A DNA stretch of 64,000 nt from Chelonoidis abingdonii (Eukaryota > Chordata > Testudines > Testudinidae): assembly GCF_003597395.2 (NCBI RefSeq), contig NC_133771.1, forward strand, positions 129,673,158-129,737,157, given 5' to 3'. This document shows positions 1-10,025 of this stretch, in pieces; within the stretch, counting starts at the first letter, position 1; every line of letters starts with the position of its first letter. The notes below the pieces were generated by a model. The model searched no databases, was not told the origin of the DNA, and saw only the letters and a list, made by a program, of their open reading frames with translations. The translations under genes and the position numbers were made by a program.

Positions 1-10
1 GCAGCAGTTG

Positions 11-60
11 CTGGAGGCATTAAGCCAGTAGAGATCCAGGATAAGGCGTAATGCCTCCAG
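11..60. repeat. Perfect 12-bp inverted repeat (hairpin)
   Basis: Arms at 11-22 (CTGGAGGCATTA) and 49-60 are exact reverse complements around a 26-bp loop. It lies at the window edge, so it may be the end of a longer foldback repeat that continues outside. No function is inferred. Confidence 0.5.
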
Positions 61-1800
61 GGGGTGCTGGCAGGAGAGCTCTCAGCAACAGTAGTTATAA
101 CTTCCACAGAACAGATGTAATGTGCACTACCTCAGAGCATTGTCTAATTTGTGCCAGGGCTTGCCAGGGCTGAGTCCCTATGCTTGGCAGTTCACAGCCC
201 CGGCACCTGTGGGCTTGCCACCTCAGCTATGAAAGGAAAAACATTGCTTGAGCCCTGGCATCTAATTGCTTGAGCCCCGGCACCTCTTCCATTACAAATT
301 AAGCACTGCCTCAAAGCAGCCCTGCAGCTTTGGCCTGTGCAGAACCAGTGCTCTTTCCCTGTCCAGACATGCCCTTTAGGAGCACTGCTGGCTTTGCTAA
401 TTGGCCTCTCCCTTGTGCTCAGGATGTGCAAACAGTCATACTGTGGCTGGTCCCCACATGGCAGCTGGCAGTGCTGGGGTGGGAGAGTCTCTCTGCATCA
501 TTTCTCTGCACCCCTCCAGCACTCCCACTGGGGGCAGCAAGACTTTGCTCTGATTACACAGGTGCCGCTTCCATTGACTTAAATTGGACGTGCCCTTGTG
601 TAACAGAGCTGCATTGACCCTTGGATGAGATCCAAAGCTCATTTAAGTCACTGGAAAGACTCTGACTGGCTTCAGTAGGCTCTGACTGTAAGGATCTCTC
701 GTCTCTTTAACTCACAGAAATATTTTTATGACAAGTCAGTACACAATGTCAGATACACAGTTTTAAAGCCCTGACTCCTTTGTCTCCTCTAGGAATATGT
801 TTTTTCACTGAAACAGCCTGGGTAATTATAATGCTTTTCCCCGGCGAGGTGTTAAATTTCTCTCTGATTTCCTCTCTCATCTTCACCTAGTGGATTTAAT
901 GTATTTCCAGGTCAGTTCCCATTCAGCTCCAACACTTTCTACACCACTTGTTTAGAAAATTCAGCCAAGTCAACTTGTTCAAACTGCTTTGTAGCTACCG
1001 TGGCCATTCGTTCTCAGCTGAACTGTGTACTCATGGATGAACAGAAAGTAGGTGTTCTGCTATTCCCAGATCAGTCAAGTAAACCCACTGGATCTGCTAG
1101 AGAGTCTTTTCAAATCACGACCTCTGCAGCCGGTGCATGGTTCCCTACTGCCCCAAACCTTTCAAAAGGCACAGATTCAAGGCTTTTAAAAATAAAGTTT
1201 TAAAAAAATCTATATTGTGATTGGATTTGTTTTAAATCTCCCCCTGCCACTTACTGGTGCGGAACATATAGCCATACACACATACACACACCCCTCCCTC
1301 TCTCATAGTCAGCACAGCACAGGGCATGCAGCCCCTGCTTCCCACTGCTGGGACACCAAGTATACAGCCCCTGTTTCTTCCGCCCACACCACTGATGAGG
1401 TGCAGCAGTGAGTCCCTGCTTCATGGTCTGCCAACCTCCAATCAGCCGCCTCTGAACTTTCTCACCTCTGTGGCTTGCTTGAGGCATTGATTCCTTCCTA
1501 TTCGCTATTTCTGACTCTGTAACCCAAGAAGTGTACATTTCCTGCACTTCCTCAGGTCTGTGACCACCATGTAGACACAGTCTCAAAAACTCACATTTGA
1601 GCCATACCTTTGTGGAAGGTGGAGGATGAGGAGGAATTGGAGTTGTCTGTGTATGACCTGAACCTATTGGATTGCATCACACTGACATGCCAGATCATCT
1701 TCTTAACGTGAATATTGTTTTTCCAGGCAGAACAAAGAAATCATATTAGTAACTGTTCATGTAAAAAAATTTAAAAATTAGACTTTTCCTCCAGAAAACT
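61..1800. other. No gene recognised; possible old repeat piece at 195-312
   Basis: ORFs here are short and lack family motifs. The stretch 195-312 contains two tandem-like GAGCCC(C/T)GGCA(C/T)CT segments that resemble a dispersed reptile repeat, but ends and TSD are not visible. A short CA-rich tract lies near 1273-1293. Confidence 0.4.
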
Positions 1801-1802
1801 TA

Positions 1803-2071
1803 GGTTATGTGCACACCACCAGTTACTGTGGTATAATTTATGTCACTAAGTGGTGTAAATAAGGACCCCCTTGAGCGACATAAGTTATACCGACCTAAGC
1901 ACCAGTGTGGACAGTGCTATGTCGGTGGGAGAGCTTCTCCTGCTGACATAGCTACCACCGCTCGCTGGGACTGAAGTAATTAAGTCAATGGGACAGCTCT
2001 CTCCCATCATCTTAGAGCATCTGCACTAGCTGTGCCACTGTACACTCTGTAGCGTTGCAATAGCTTTAGAC
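1803..2071. mobile_element. Harbinger-type MITE, degraded
   Basis: The stretch has the structure of small reptilian DNA transposons whose ends resemble 'tgtctacacc'. It contains 'gacataagttataccgacctaagc', here recognised as a block, followed by 'gtgtggacag' and an inverted pair 'gggagagcttctcc' / 'gacagctctctccc'. No coding capacity is left. The outer ends are degraded and no TSD is readable, so the boundaries are approximate. Assignment to Harbinger is by resemblance to better-preserved copies in this window such as 55701-55995. Confidence 0.55.
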
Positions 2072-2075
2072 CACT

Positions 2076-3350
2076 TTTACTCCCTTTGGCAAGTTTTTTA
2101 ATCAGAGATTGGATTAATCTCTTCTCCTCCTTCCAACATACCATAAAATGTAAATCTCTGACTGGCCTTTTAGTGTCTGTAATATACATTTTCCTTGGTT
2201 TGGTACTGTTGTCAGAGGTCTCTGTTGTGGGTTGGGCAGCAGATGGGAGGTGGATAGCTCAAGAAATCTGACAGACTCCGAAGTCATTTCCCTTACCTAT
2301 AGGATGTACGCTGTGAAGGCAGCGGGAATGCAATCAAACTCCAACACACAGTATGGGCTCCTTCAAATGACTTTCCTCATGATGTGGTGTCGTTTCTTTG
2401 AGCATGAGGTAATGTAGTGTTCATGCTAGCTTAGCCCTGGACTTCTCTGAAGCAGATACTGTCAATCATTTCAGACTGTGTGGAATTGAATATTCTATTT
2501 TCAATATGGTGTTTACAGTTTTCCACTAAAGGTTAAGCAGAGACTACCAAACACATTTTACTGAGCAGTACATTCATTTATCCTTGAATTGGACTCCAGA
2601 CATGAGAGGCATCAACTGTTCTATGCTTATTACAAGCCTGTTTCTGCGATGTGCAAAGCATCCTCTGCTCCTATGGACTTTGGTTGACATTGAGGCTGCA
2701 CTGCACCTTGTAAAAAGAGCTCAGCACTTCTAGGGATTGGGCCCCAAAATTATAGTCCCCATTACCACGAATGACAATAACGTGTGATTTAATAATATTG
2801 TGCCTTGAGGGATAAATATTTTTCATAGAATCTAGCACTCAGATACCACAGTCATAGATGTTTTAAAAGCAAGTAAATAGGTAGATCAGATAGATGATTT
2901 AGAACTAGACGCTAACAGGGGAGAAACAAGTGGATAAATATACCATGATAAGTGACTATTAAGTGGAAGTTCAGTTTAGAGAAGTACTCAAAAGTGCAAA
3001 TGCACATCCACAACCTCTTGAATTTGCAAAACTAAGCTAGAAATCTCTGTTTCAACACCTTGGCTTCTAGCAATGATCAGAAATGTGAAACTGAAAAATA
3101 ACAGAAAGGAAAAGTTAAAATCTAATTATTTATAATAGATTTGGTTCATGTTTCATTCAACTTTTGGGTAAAGGTTTGGGTGGGAAGGTCTTATTTTAAC
3201 CAATTCACTCATCCCAAACAAAATACAGATCTCAATGTCCATATTAATCAGGGATTCTGTGAATTATACTGAGAAGCATTAAGATTAAAAAAAAGAGTGG
3301 GCAGCATAAGGCCCTTCATTGTAATCAGAAATCTAAGCATTCTCACCACC
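2076..3350. other. No gene or repeat recognised
   Basis: AT-rich non-coding sequence; ORFs are chance length and no repeat family is recognised. Confidence 0.4.
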
Positions 3351-3361
3351 TAGACTGCTAG

Positions 3362-3730
3362 CAGGGCCGGCACTTCCATTTAGGCGGCCTAGGCAATCAC
3401 GTAGAGCGCCAGGATTATTGGGAGGTGGCATTTTGCCAGCGGAGGGCAGCAGGTGGCTCGGGTGGACCTGCCGCAGTTGTGCCTGCGGAGGGTCCCCTGG
3501 TCCTACGGCTCCAGTGGAGCTGCCGCAGGCATTCCTGCGGATGGTCCGCTGCTCCCGCGGCTCCGGTGGACCTCCCGCAGGCACGGCTGTGGCAGCTCCA
3601 CCAGAGCCACGGACCTGCAGACCCTCTCCGCAGGAATGCCTGTGGCAGCTCCACCGGAGCTGCAGACCAGTGCGCGGGGCAGCAAAATGGCCGTGCGCCT
3701 AGGGCTCTAAAAACACTAGCGCAGGTCCTG
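3362..3730. mobile_element. GC-rich hAT-type MITE with perfect 8-bp TSD
   Basis: The element is flanked by the exact 8-bp direct repeat ACTGCTAG (3354-3361 and 3731-3738), the TSD length of hAT transposons. Its ends, CAGGGCCGGC and ...GCAGGTCCTG, are imperfect terminal inverted repeats (8 of 10 match). The interior is a GC-rich array in which units like CTGCCGCAGGCA and TGCCTGCGG alternate in both orientations, which gives overlapping ORFs of 60-109 codons on both strands. Those ORFs are low-complexity by-products, not genes. A 147-bp relative with similar ends lies at 22083-22229. Mobilisation would have needed a hAT transposase in trans. Confidence 0.8.
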
Positions 3731-3899
3731 ACTGCTAGTAAGGTTGCACAATGATGTTCACATGTTTAAGTGTCGGATCCTCTAAAAAACAAAAACAGGG
3801 TTGCAAAACCTGTATTTTGAAATGTCACCACTTTCACTGAGCCTACACTGAGGAAATTCCCAGAGTGAATCCATGAAGAAGGCTGAAGAATAACATTTC

Positions 3900-4290
3900 A
3901 CATGTCTATGGTAACTTCCACCTGAGGATCTCAGGGTGCTTTACAAATATGGAAGAATTAATCCTCACAAATCCTATTAGGCCTTGTCTAAACTAAGACA
4001 AGTGGTGTTTTATTCAGATGTTAGCTAACACGTCTTGAGAGCTATTTAAAAATGTGTTAGCATCTACTATAGACAAGTTATAGTATTTATAGCTGACCAT
4101 AGTCAACCCTGGGCTCCCACTTGAGTTGGGCACAAGGCCTTAGTTAGTTTAGTATCACTGGCTTCATTTTGTAGATGGCAAAATTAAGGTATAGAAAGAT
4201 GCAATTGGCCTAAAATCACATGGTCTGTAGCATGGCCAGGAACAGATCGCTGATTTCTTGATTCCCAATCCTATGTTCAGACGCACACTA
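3900..4290 (+). repeat. MIR/CORE-type SINE, split by a MITE
   Basis: Two flanks read as one old MIR: 'ctcagggtgctttacaaat' and 'taatcctcacaa' before the insertion, and 'cattttgtagatggcaaaattaagg' followed by 'aaatcacatgg' after it. Continuity resumes exactly across the 3980-4139 insertion. Identification is by the MIR core pattern (tttacagat...aggtcacacag). Confidence 0.6.
3980..4139. mobile_element. 160-bp Harbinger-type MITE inside MIR (TSD TTA)
   Basis: Begins GGCCTTGTCTA and ends CACAAGGCC, with TTA on both sides (3977-3979 and 4140-4142). A TTA/TAA TSD is the Harbinger (PIF) preference. There is no coding capacity. The interior holds diverged inverted segments around 'gttagctaacac' and 'gtgttagcatc'. 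Confidence 0.7.
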
Positions 4291-4420
4291 AATACCAATT
4301 GATTCCTATCTAAGATGTTGAGTCAGGATGAGGGGTGACAGTGTATTGCTAAGGCAGCATAAGGATAAGTTACAACTAACATTGTACCTGCTCACCCCCA
4401 GCACTCCAGGGGCACCTAAG

Positions 4421-4545
4421 GGTATGTCAACACCACAATCCAAGGGGGGTCTACAGCTTGGGGAGACATACCCAAGCTAACTTTATCCATGCGGCCTGGC
4501 TAAAAATAGCTGTGTAGATGTGGTGGGGTGGATTTTAGAGCAAGC
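4421..4545. mobile_element. Possible MITE fragment
   Basis: 'gggtatgtcaacacc' and 'agctgtgtagatgtgg' resemble the two ends of a reptilian MITE with a 'ggtatgtctacac' terminus. Ends are imprecise and no TSD is seen. Confidence 0.3.
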
Positions 4546-5194
4546 TATACAAGCATCTCCGCACCCCCTCCCCCCAAAGAAAACTTGCTAAAGAGAGAGT
4601 GGCACAATTACACTGTATTTGTTGTATGTTCATTCCTGACCATGGGAAACCACAGCAGTCTCTGACTTCTTTTTATTTTGGTCAGACTCTGTTTGTTCCA
4701 TGCTTTGTTCTTCCGATGAGGCCATCGACTCACCTCCCTTATCTTCAATCTGTAATTAGCAGAGATTAAGGGGCTGATAGAAATGACAATCAAAAATAAG
4801 AAAATAAACAAAAGGATCATGGAGGAAGTGAAGGGTGGGAATGGGGAAATCAAACAGCTCTCTGTGGAGAAGGTCATCCCAGTGAAGAGGAGCAGATGAA
4901 ATCAATGGCTTTTGGCTCTGCGGTGAAGGGAGTCAATCTGTCAGGCAGATTGATGGCAGTCACTCAGCCTCTCACAGGCATCACCTGTCCCTGCCAGAAC
5001 AATGCCAGTTCTGAACTCATTTGCATAGCACTCTCCCTGGGGGCCACATTTCACAGTTCCACAGCTGTGATAGCAACCAGTGCAGCAGGAGAGATAATAC
5101 AACTCTCGTCCCTGAGGCCTGGTCTACACTATGCGTTTATACCAATTTTAGCAGCGTTAAACTGATTTAAGGCTGCACCCGTCCACACAACGAG

Positions 5195-5218
5195 GCCCTT
5201 TATATCGATATAAAGGGC
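5195..5218. repeat. Perfect 24-bp palindrome centred on ATCGAT
   Basis: Half-site GCCCTTTATATC is followed directly by its reverse complement. The same palindrome is conserved at 47175-47198 in the related element, although surrounding sequence differs by many indels. A subterminal palindrome in a DNA transposon could be a transposase or SANT-protein binding site; this is inferred. Confidence 0.75.
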
Positions 5219-5479
5219 TTTTTAAACCGGTTTCTGTACTCCTCCCCGACGAGAGGAGTAGCACTGAAATCGATATTGCCATGTCGGATTAGGGTTAGCG
5301 TGGCTGTAAATCGACGGTATTGACCTCTGGGCGATATCCCACAGTGCACCATTGTGACCGCTCTGGAAAGCAATCTGAACTCGGATGCACTGGCCAGGTA
5401 GACAGGAAAAGCCCCACGAACTTTTGAATTTCATTTCCTGTTTGCTCAGCGTGGAGCTCTGATCAGCAACGGGTGGCGA

Positions 5480-5650
5480 TGCAGTCCAAATCAAAATAGA
5501 GCTCCAGCATGAATCGCTGACGAGAGATACTGGATCTGATCACTGTATGGGGGACAATCTAGAATCTCTATCATATAGCGTCTGTCTACAGAAGACGAAA
5601 TAAAGAGAAAGGGCATTGAATACAAAATCATTCCAGGCTATGATAGTCAA
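5480..5650 (+). pseudogene. SANT/Myb-like DNA-binding protein, remnant
   Basis: One frame from 5521 to 5553 reads REILDLITVWG, matching the first helix of the Myb/SANT-like (trihelix-type) protein that Harbinger transposons encode next to their transposase. Stop codons and frameshifts lie on both sides, so only about 11 residues are continuous. In intact elements this protein binds transposon ends and helps carry the transposase to DNA. The neighbouring copy at 47096-49038 is more eroded here. Confidence 0.6.
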
Positions 5651-7518
5651 GATGCTCACTCACACGTGCTTGTGTGGAAAGTCGTATACGCGAAGGCACC
5701 AAAGAATACGAATAATAAGAGACGCTACAATGGAGTGGAAGGGGGGGACTGAGGACGTCCAGCCAATCCACACAGGTTCCCCACAGGTCCTCTGACAAGC
5801 ATTTGCATTCCTTGGCTGAGCTCCCAGTGCTGTTAGTGTCAACACATTGTTCCGGTGTAGGTTTATCGGGAGCTATACTCTCAGCAATTTTACTCCCTCC
5901 CTCTCCATGGTGATAAGAAAAAGGGGGAAAACAATAATTTTCTTAGACTTTGTTATAAATGTCACCTCTACTGTCTCACTGCTCATGCTGCATCGGATAG
6001 AACACAAGGTAGCTGGGGCAGTAGCAGTACAGAAAGCAAGCATCCATCTCACTCCATCCCTGTCCTCGTATGGCAGAACGGGGTGCAAGTGCGGTCAGGA
6101 ATGTAGTTCCATCCTTGCTCATACGAATCCCGTGGTGCTTTCTGCTTGGGTACCTCAGGTGAGGTGACAGGGGCCCCTGCAGGTAAAAAATAGGAATGAC
6201 TCCCAGTTATTCACCGGGAGATGGTCAGGAATTAGCTGATAACCATCTTCACATCATAGCAACTAGCAGGCTGACACTCTTATCAGCACCCACCCTCCTT
6301 TCATGTCTATAAGAAAGATTCCTGTACTGCTGGACTATCTATAGCGCTGGAAAGGCTGGTCTCGATGGTATCTCCTCGTCCCTTCTGACCTGGATGACTA
6401 TCATAGCATCGTGAGGCTGCCTATCTCCTCATTTTATCCACACTAAAAAGAGTCATGTGTTTCTTATTTCCTTATGTCTTATTACATATACAGTTACACA
6501 AATGGTGGGACTCCTGCTAATGGTAGCCAGAAGGGTGGGGATGAATGCGGAAGCAACGGCGGGTGTGTGCCGGGGCAACCTCTAGAATGGCACTATGCTA
6601 GTCTCATTAAATTTCTTGGGATCTGACACGCGGAGCAGAGCTCGTGCGTTCTGGTAACACTCGGCTGCTTTAGACCCACCTTGCCCCTATTGACATACGA
6701 CGAGGGCTGACTCTTATTTGTCTAGATAATACAACTAAAGGAGGGGAAATGACTCCCCGGGCCATTTCTTGTCGTTTGTGCCCGATCCGGCCGATCCTAC
6801 AGCGGAAGGCCGAGCCATGGGACCCCCCATGACTAGAGGATGAGATGGTAACAGGAAAACTGTATAACCGTCAATCTCAATCACAATTCTAGCAATGGCA
6901 CAGCACGGAACGGTTTCCAGAAGCGCGACTGTTGTAAACCGTCTCTTGCTACTTTGCAAGGCAAGATGATCGCTTCCATGTATTTAGGCAACTGCGATTA
7001 TCCGCCATCGTGTTCACGGCATTCCCGTATACCACAGTGACAGTGATCAAAAGGCCAAACGGGCTCCTGATGGTTGGCACATGCTATGCCGCTTGCCAGG
7101 GCAATCCAAGGTAAAAGAAGAGGCACGAATGATTGTCTTGCCGTTGCTTTCAGGAGAAAGGAAATGATGTTGATGACATATTTACCCAGAATCACCCACG
7201 ACACTGTTTTTGCACCATCATGCATTGGGATCTCAACCCAGAATTCCAATGGGCAGGGGAGACTGCGGGAACTATGGGATAGCTACGGGATAGCTACCCA
7301 CAGTGCAACGCTCCAGAAATCATCTCTAGCCTTGGTACATGGACGCACACCACTGAATTATTGTGCTTTGTTTGGCCGCGTGCACTCAACTTTATACAAT
7401 CTGTTTTACAAAACCGGTTTATGTAAAATCGGAATAATCCTGTAGTGTAGACGTACACTGAGACTGAAGCTAAAGTCCTCTTCATTTCAAATAGAAGAGG
7501 AAGAGCAATTGTGATATA

Positions 7519-7732
7519 GGCTGTGTCTGTGTTTTTAATGTCAAGATCACTATCTCAGTGTAAATTCCTAGCAGAGGCAAGGCACAAGTAGTTTTCACCT
7601 TTATGTAGCTAGTTGAGGTCAGCCCTGTGCCCCCCTCCCATACCTACGGTTCAACTCAACTAGCTACCTACCTGTGCCTTGTCTCTACTGGGATTTCTCA
7701 AGTTAAGTATCTCTTTTGCAGTGAAGACAGCC
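7519..7732. mobile_element. Foldback MITE, 214 bp
   Basis: The ends GGCTGTGTCTGTG and CAGTGAAGACAGCC are inverted repeats, and the flanks carry ATA on both sides (7516-7518, 7733-7735). Inner arms 'gaggcaaggcacaagtag' and 'ctacctgtgccttgtctc' also pair, so the whole element can form a hairpin. It has no coding capacity. It lies 60 bp after the 5116-7458 transposon, so the two are separate insertions. Confidence 0.65.
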
Positions 7733-7735
7733 ATA

Positions 7736-8275
7736 ATGGGAAGGCCTGCCTAAGTGTGCAGGGACAAGTGCATTTAGTGAGATAGATCAGATAGTGATCT
7801 CTCACGCTTCCCCACAGAACTTGGCCTGTCCACTTCTACAATTCTGCTACAACTTGGACAAAGCGTTGGGATTCCTCCCCCCACCACCTCCACCATATGA
7901 TGGTAGCATGACCAAGCTCATTTTCAATTAAGACCTCAGCCAGATTTGCAAAGAGCTCTTCAGAAGCAACATACTTCTGATTCAGGAGCACACTCAGGAG
8001 TTCCTCTTTGAATATTTTCCATTTAGATTACAGATTGGGGTTCATTCTTATTCCGGCTGAACTGGTGAACTCAGTCACTAGTTGGACCACACCAGCTATT
8101 TCAAACTGCATTAAAGAAACTGCCCTGCCTCTGTTCATCCAGGCAACTAATATATATAATTTTCACATAAAAAGGGCATGAAGATTCCATAATCCAAAAC
8201 TTGCCTATAAACTAGCTATATAAAAAACACGATTACGGTCTATTGTGCCCAAAAAATGCAACTCCTAGTGACTCC
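7736..8275. other. No gene or repeat recognised
   Basis: Non-coding sequence without motifs I can assign. Confidence 0.4.
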
Positions 8276-8289
8276 TATTGAAGTCATGG

Positions 8290-8470
8290 GCGCTCAGCAC
8301 CACTGTAAGGAACCAAATTCAGGAAAGCCTTTAAGCACATGTTTAAAATGAAGTACTCGCTGAAGCCTTGATTCAACAAGGCACTTAATCCCTCTTGCAA
8401 CAAGCTTCTAACATGTGCCTAACTTTAAGCATGTGAAATCTTATGTATGTGCTAAAGTACTTTGCTGACC
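8290..8470. repeat. Old dispersed repeat ('agcac-ttaagc' family), copy 1
   Basis: Contains 'cctttaagcacatgtttaa', 'gattcaacaaggcactta' and 'taactttaagcatgtg'. Similar blocks occur at 13175-13260 and 39715-39870, so this is an interspersed repeat with at least three diverged copies here. Class is not identified. Confidence 0.5.
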
Positions 8471-8554
8471 TGCGGTCTAAGTCTGGTCATTTTTATTTAC
8501 ATCCCCAAATATGCACTTAGGTGTCCAACTTATGGCTGCCAGCTTTGAAACTTT

Positions 8555-8695
8555 TGGCAGTAACTCCTCTGCCTCAGTTTCTCCATCTCTAAAAAAAATT
8601 AAATGAGGCTCAAATGTACTAACTTCTTGATGTGTTGTGAGGATTTAATGGTTAAAGTCTGTAAAGCAGCCAAGACAATAAATGCTAAGTATTCT
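8555..8695 (-). repeat. MIR-type SINE fragment
   Basis: 'tgcctcagtttctccatct' and 'gttgtgaggatttaatggtt...gtaaagcagc' match the reverse strand of MIR in order. Old and truncated; no TSD is expected at this age. Confidence 0.65.
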
Positions 8696-8699
8696 TAGA

Positions 8700-9845
8700 A
8701 AGAGGAACTATGCAAGTAAAGAATAACCGTTGGGTTTTGCATTGTTTATATGTGAGACAACGCTTAGATTTTCTGTGCTCCTCTTATCTTTCAGAACTTG
8801 AGCAGCTAATTCACTTGTTTTGTTTTGTTTTAAACATAGAGCTTCTTTAAAATAAATAAATATTCATTTTGCATGCATGAATGTTGAATATATTAACCCA
8901 GCTGGTGAAATAATTGTGAGGTACTTTGCTTTAATTACAGCACAGCTATATGGTGCAGTTAAACGTCCATATAATTTTATACTACTGCCCTTAAGGCCCT
9001 TACTTGGAGTCACACTTTTTTTTTTTTAAAACAAGATTTAATTTGTAAGTGTCAAGGAAATGAGAAAAAATGACCTTACTATAGATCCTTCACATTTTTT
9101 CCTTCAGTTTTAGTCGCACTTCTGAAGATTAATGTAAACATATGGGGGGAAAGGATCTTTCTACTCCATCATGCTTTAGAAAACTTTGTTGTTGTTTTTC
9201 CCCAATTCTATTTTAGGCCCCAATCTCATTTTGTCGTGAACTACAGTGGTTCATTAAGAAACATTAGGAAATAGCCAATTGTATTATCTTCCAGCAGATA
9301 CTCCCTCTCTTATGCCTCCCTAAGCACCAACTCTACTCTTTTTGCATTGCACAGCTCCCCAGGAGATCATTTCAGCAGAAATGTCCCCTTTAACAAAACA
9401 AATAAGTGGCACTTAGGATTCTTTCCTTGCTAGATTGTTACGAGAAGTTAAATGATTAGTGTACCCATTGCTGTGGCATAGACAAAATTAAAAAAAACTA
9501 AGCACACAAAATTAAACTGCCAATAATGGGCAGCACAGACAGCCCCTTCCTGTACTGCCCCAGAGTATCAGAAGAGAAACCATCTCCGTGTTGGTCCATA
9601 GACAAACAAGTACTTAACCAGAAAGCTCTTCTTTCTACGGCACTTTGAAGGTTAGTAAATTTGAGAATGGATAGGATGCTGCAGGTAGCAAGTTCCACCT
9701 CAGGTGGCCTCTCTGCCATAATGGCCCTACCTCCCCTCCCCAAGAATGCATGCATCCAGGCATTATCAGCAGAAGCTTCTCAGTTGAGCTCAGTCTTTGC
9801 GATGGTGCTTATGGAGAGAAGCAGGCATTAATGTGATCAATCTTA
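8700..9845. other. No gene recognised; AT-rich
   Basis: Contains a T-run near 9018-9027 and AT-rich unique sequence around 8820-9060. No coding or repeat signature is seen. Confidence 0.4.
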
Positions 9846-9854
9846 GCAATCATA

Positions 9855-10025
9855 GAGCACCAGTCCCCTAACAATCTCAAACCACTTTACATTCCATTTT
9901 AAAATTGAGGAAACAGGCACAAAACAAGTTGCTCAAGGTCACCCAGAGAGTAACAGAGCTGAGAACAGAACCCAGGTCTCTCTATTCTCAGTCGTCTGCT
10001 CTGACTGCTAGACAAGCCTACCCTG
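9855..10025 (+). repeat. MIR-type SINE
   Basis: 'ttttaaaattgaggaaacaggcac', read in short blocks, is followed by 'gctcaaggtcaccc', 'agagctgagaacagaaccc' and 'actgctagac', the MIR order (core, then region before the tail). Ends are diverged. Confidence 0.7.

Larger units (their letters stand above)
5116..7458 (+). mobile_element. 2.3-kb Harbinger-type transposon, non-autonomous copy
   Basis: The left end reads GGCCTGGTCTACACTA and the right end TAGTGTAGACGTACAC. Both are flanked by TGA (5113-5115, 7459-7461), consistent with a 3-bp TSD. A second copy with the same ends sits at 47096-49038. Both share a perfect 24-bp palindrome near the left end, the block 'ctccccgacgagaggag', and 'cagcgtggagctctgatca'. 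The copy carries a remnant of a SANT/Myb-like gene near 5480-5650, but no piece of a DDE transposase is recognisable, so it was probably moved in trans. Many small indels separate it from the second copy. Confidence 0.8.

Noticed and set aside
3333..3754. Overlapping Pro/Gly/Cys-rich ORFs of 60-109 codons on both strands
   Set aside because: They come from alternating GC-rich units inside a hAT MITE with clear TSDs; open in several frames at once, so compositional.
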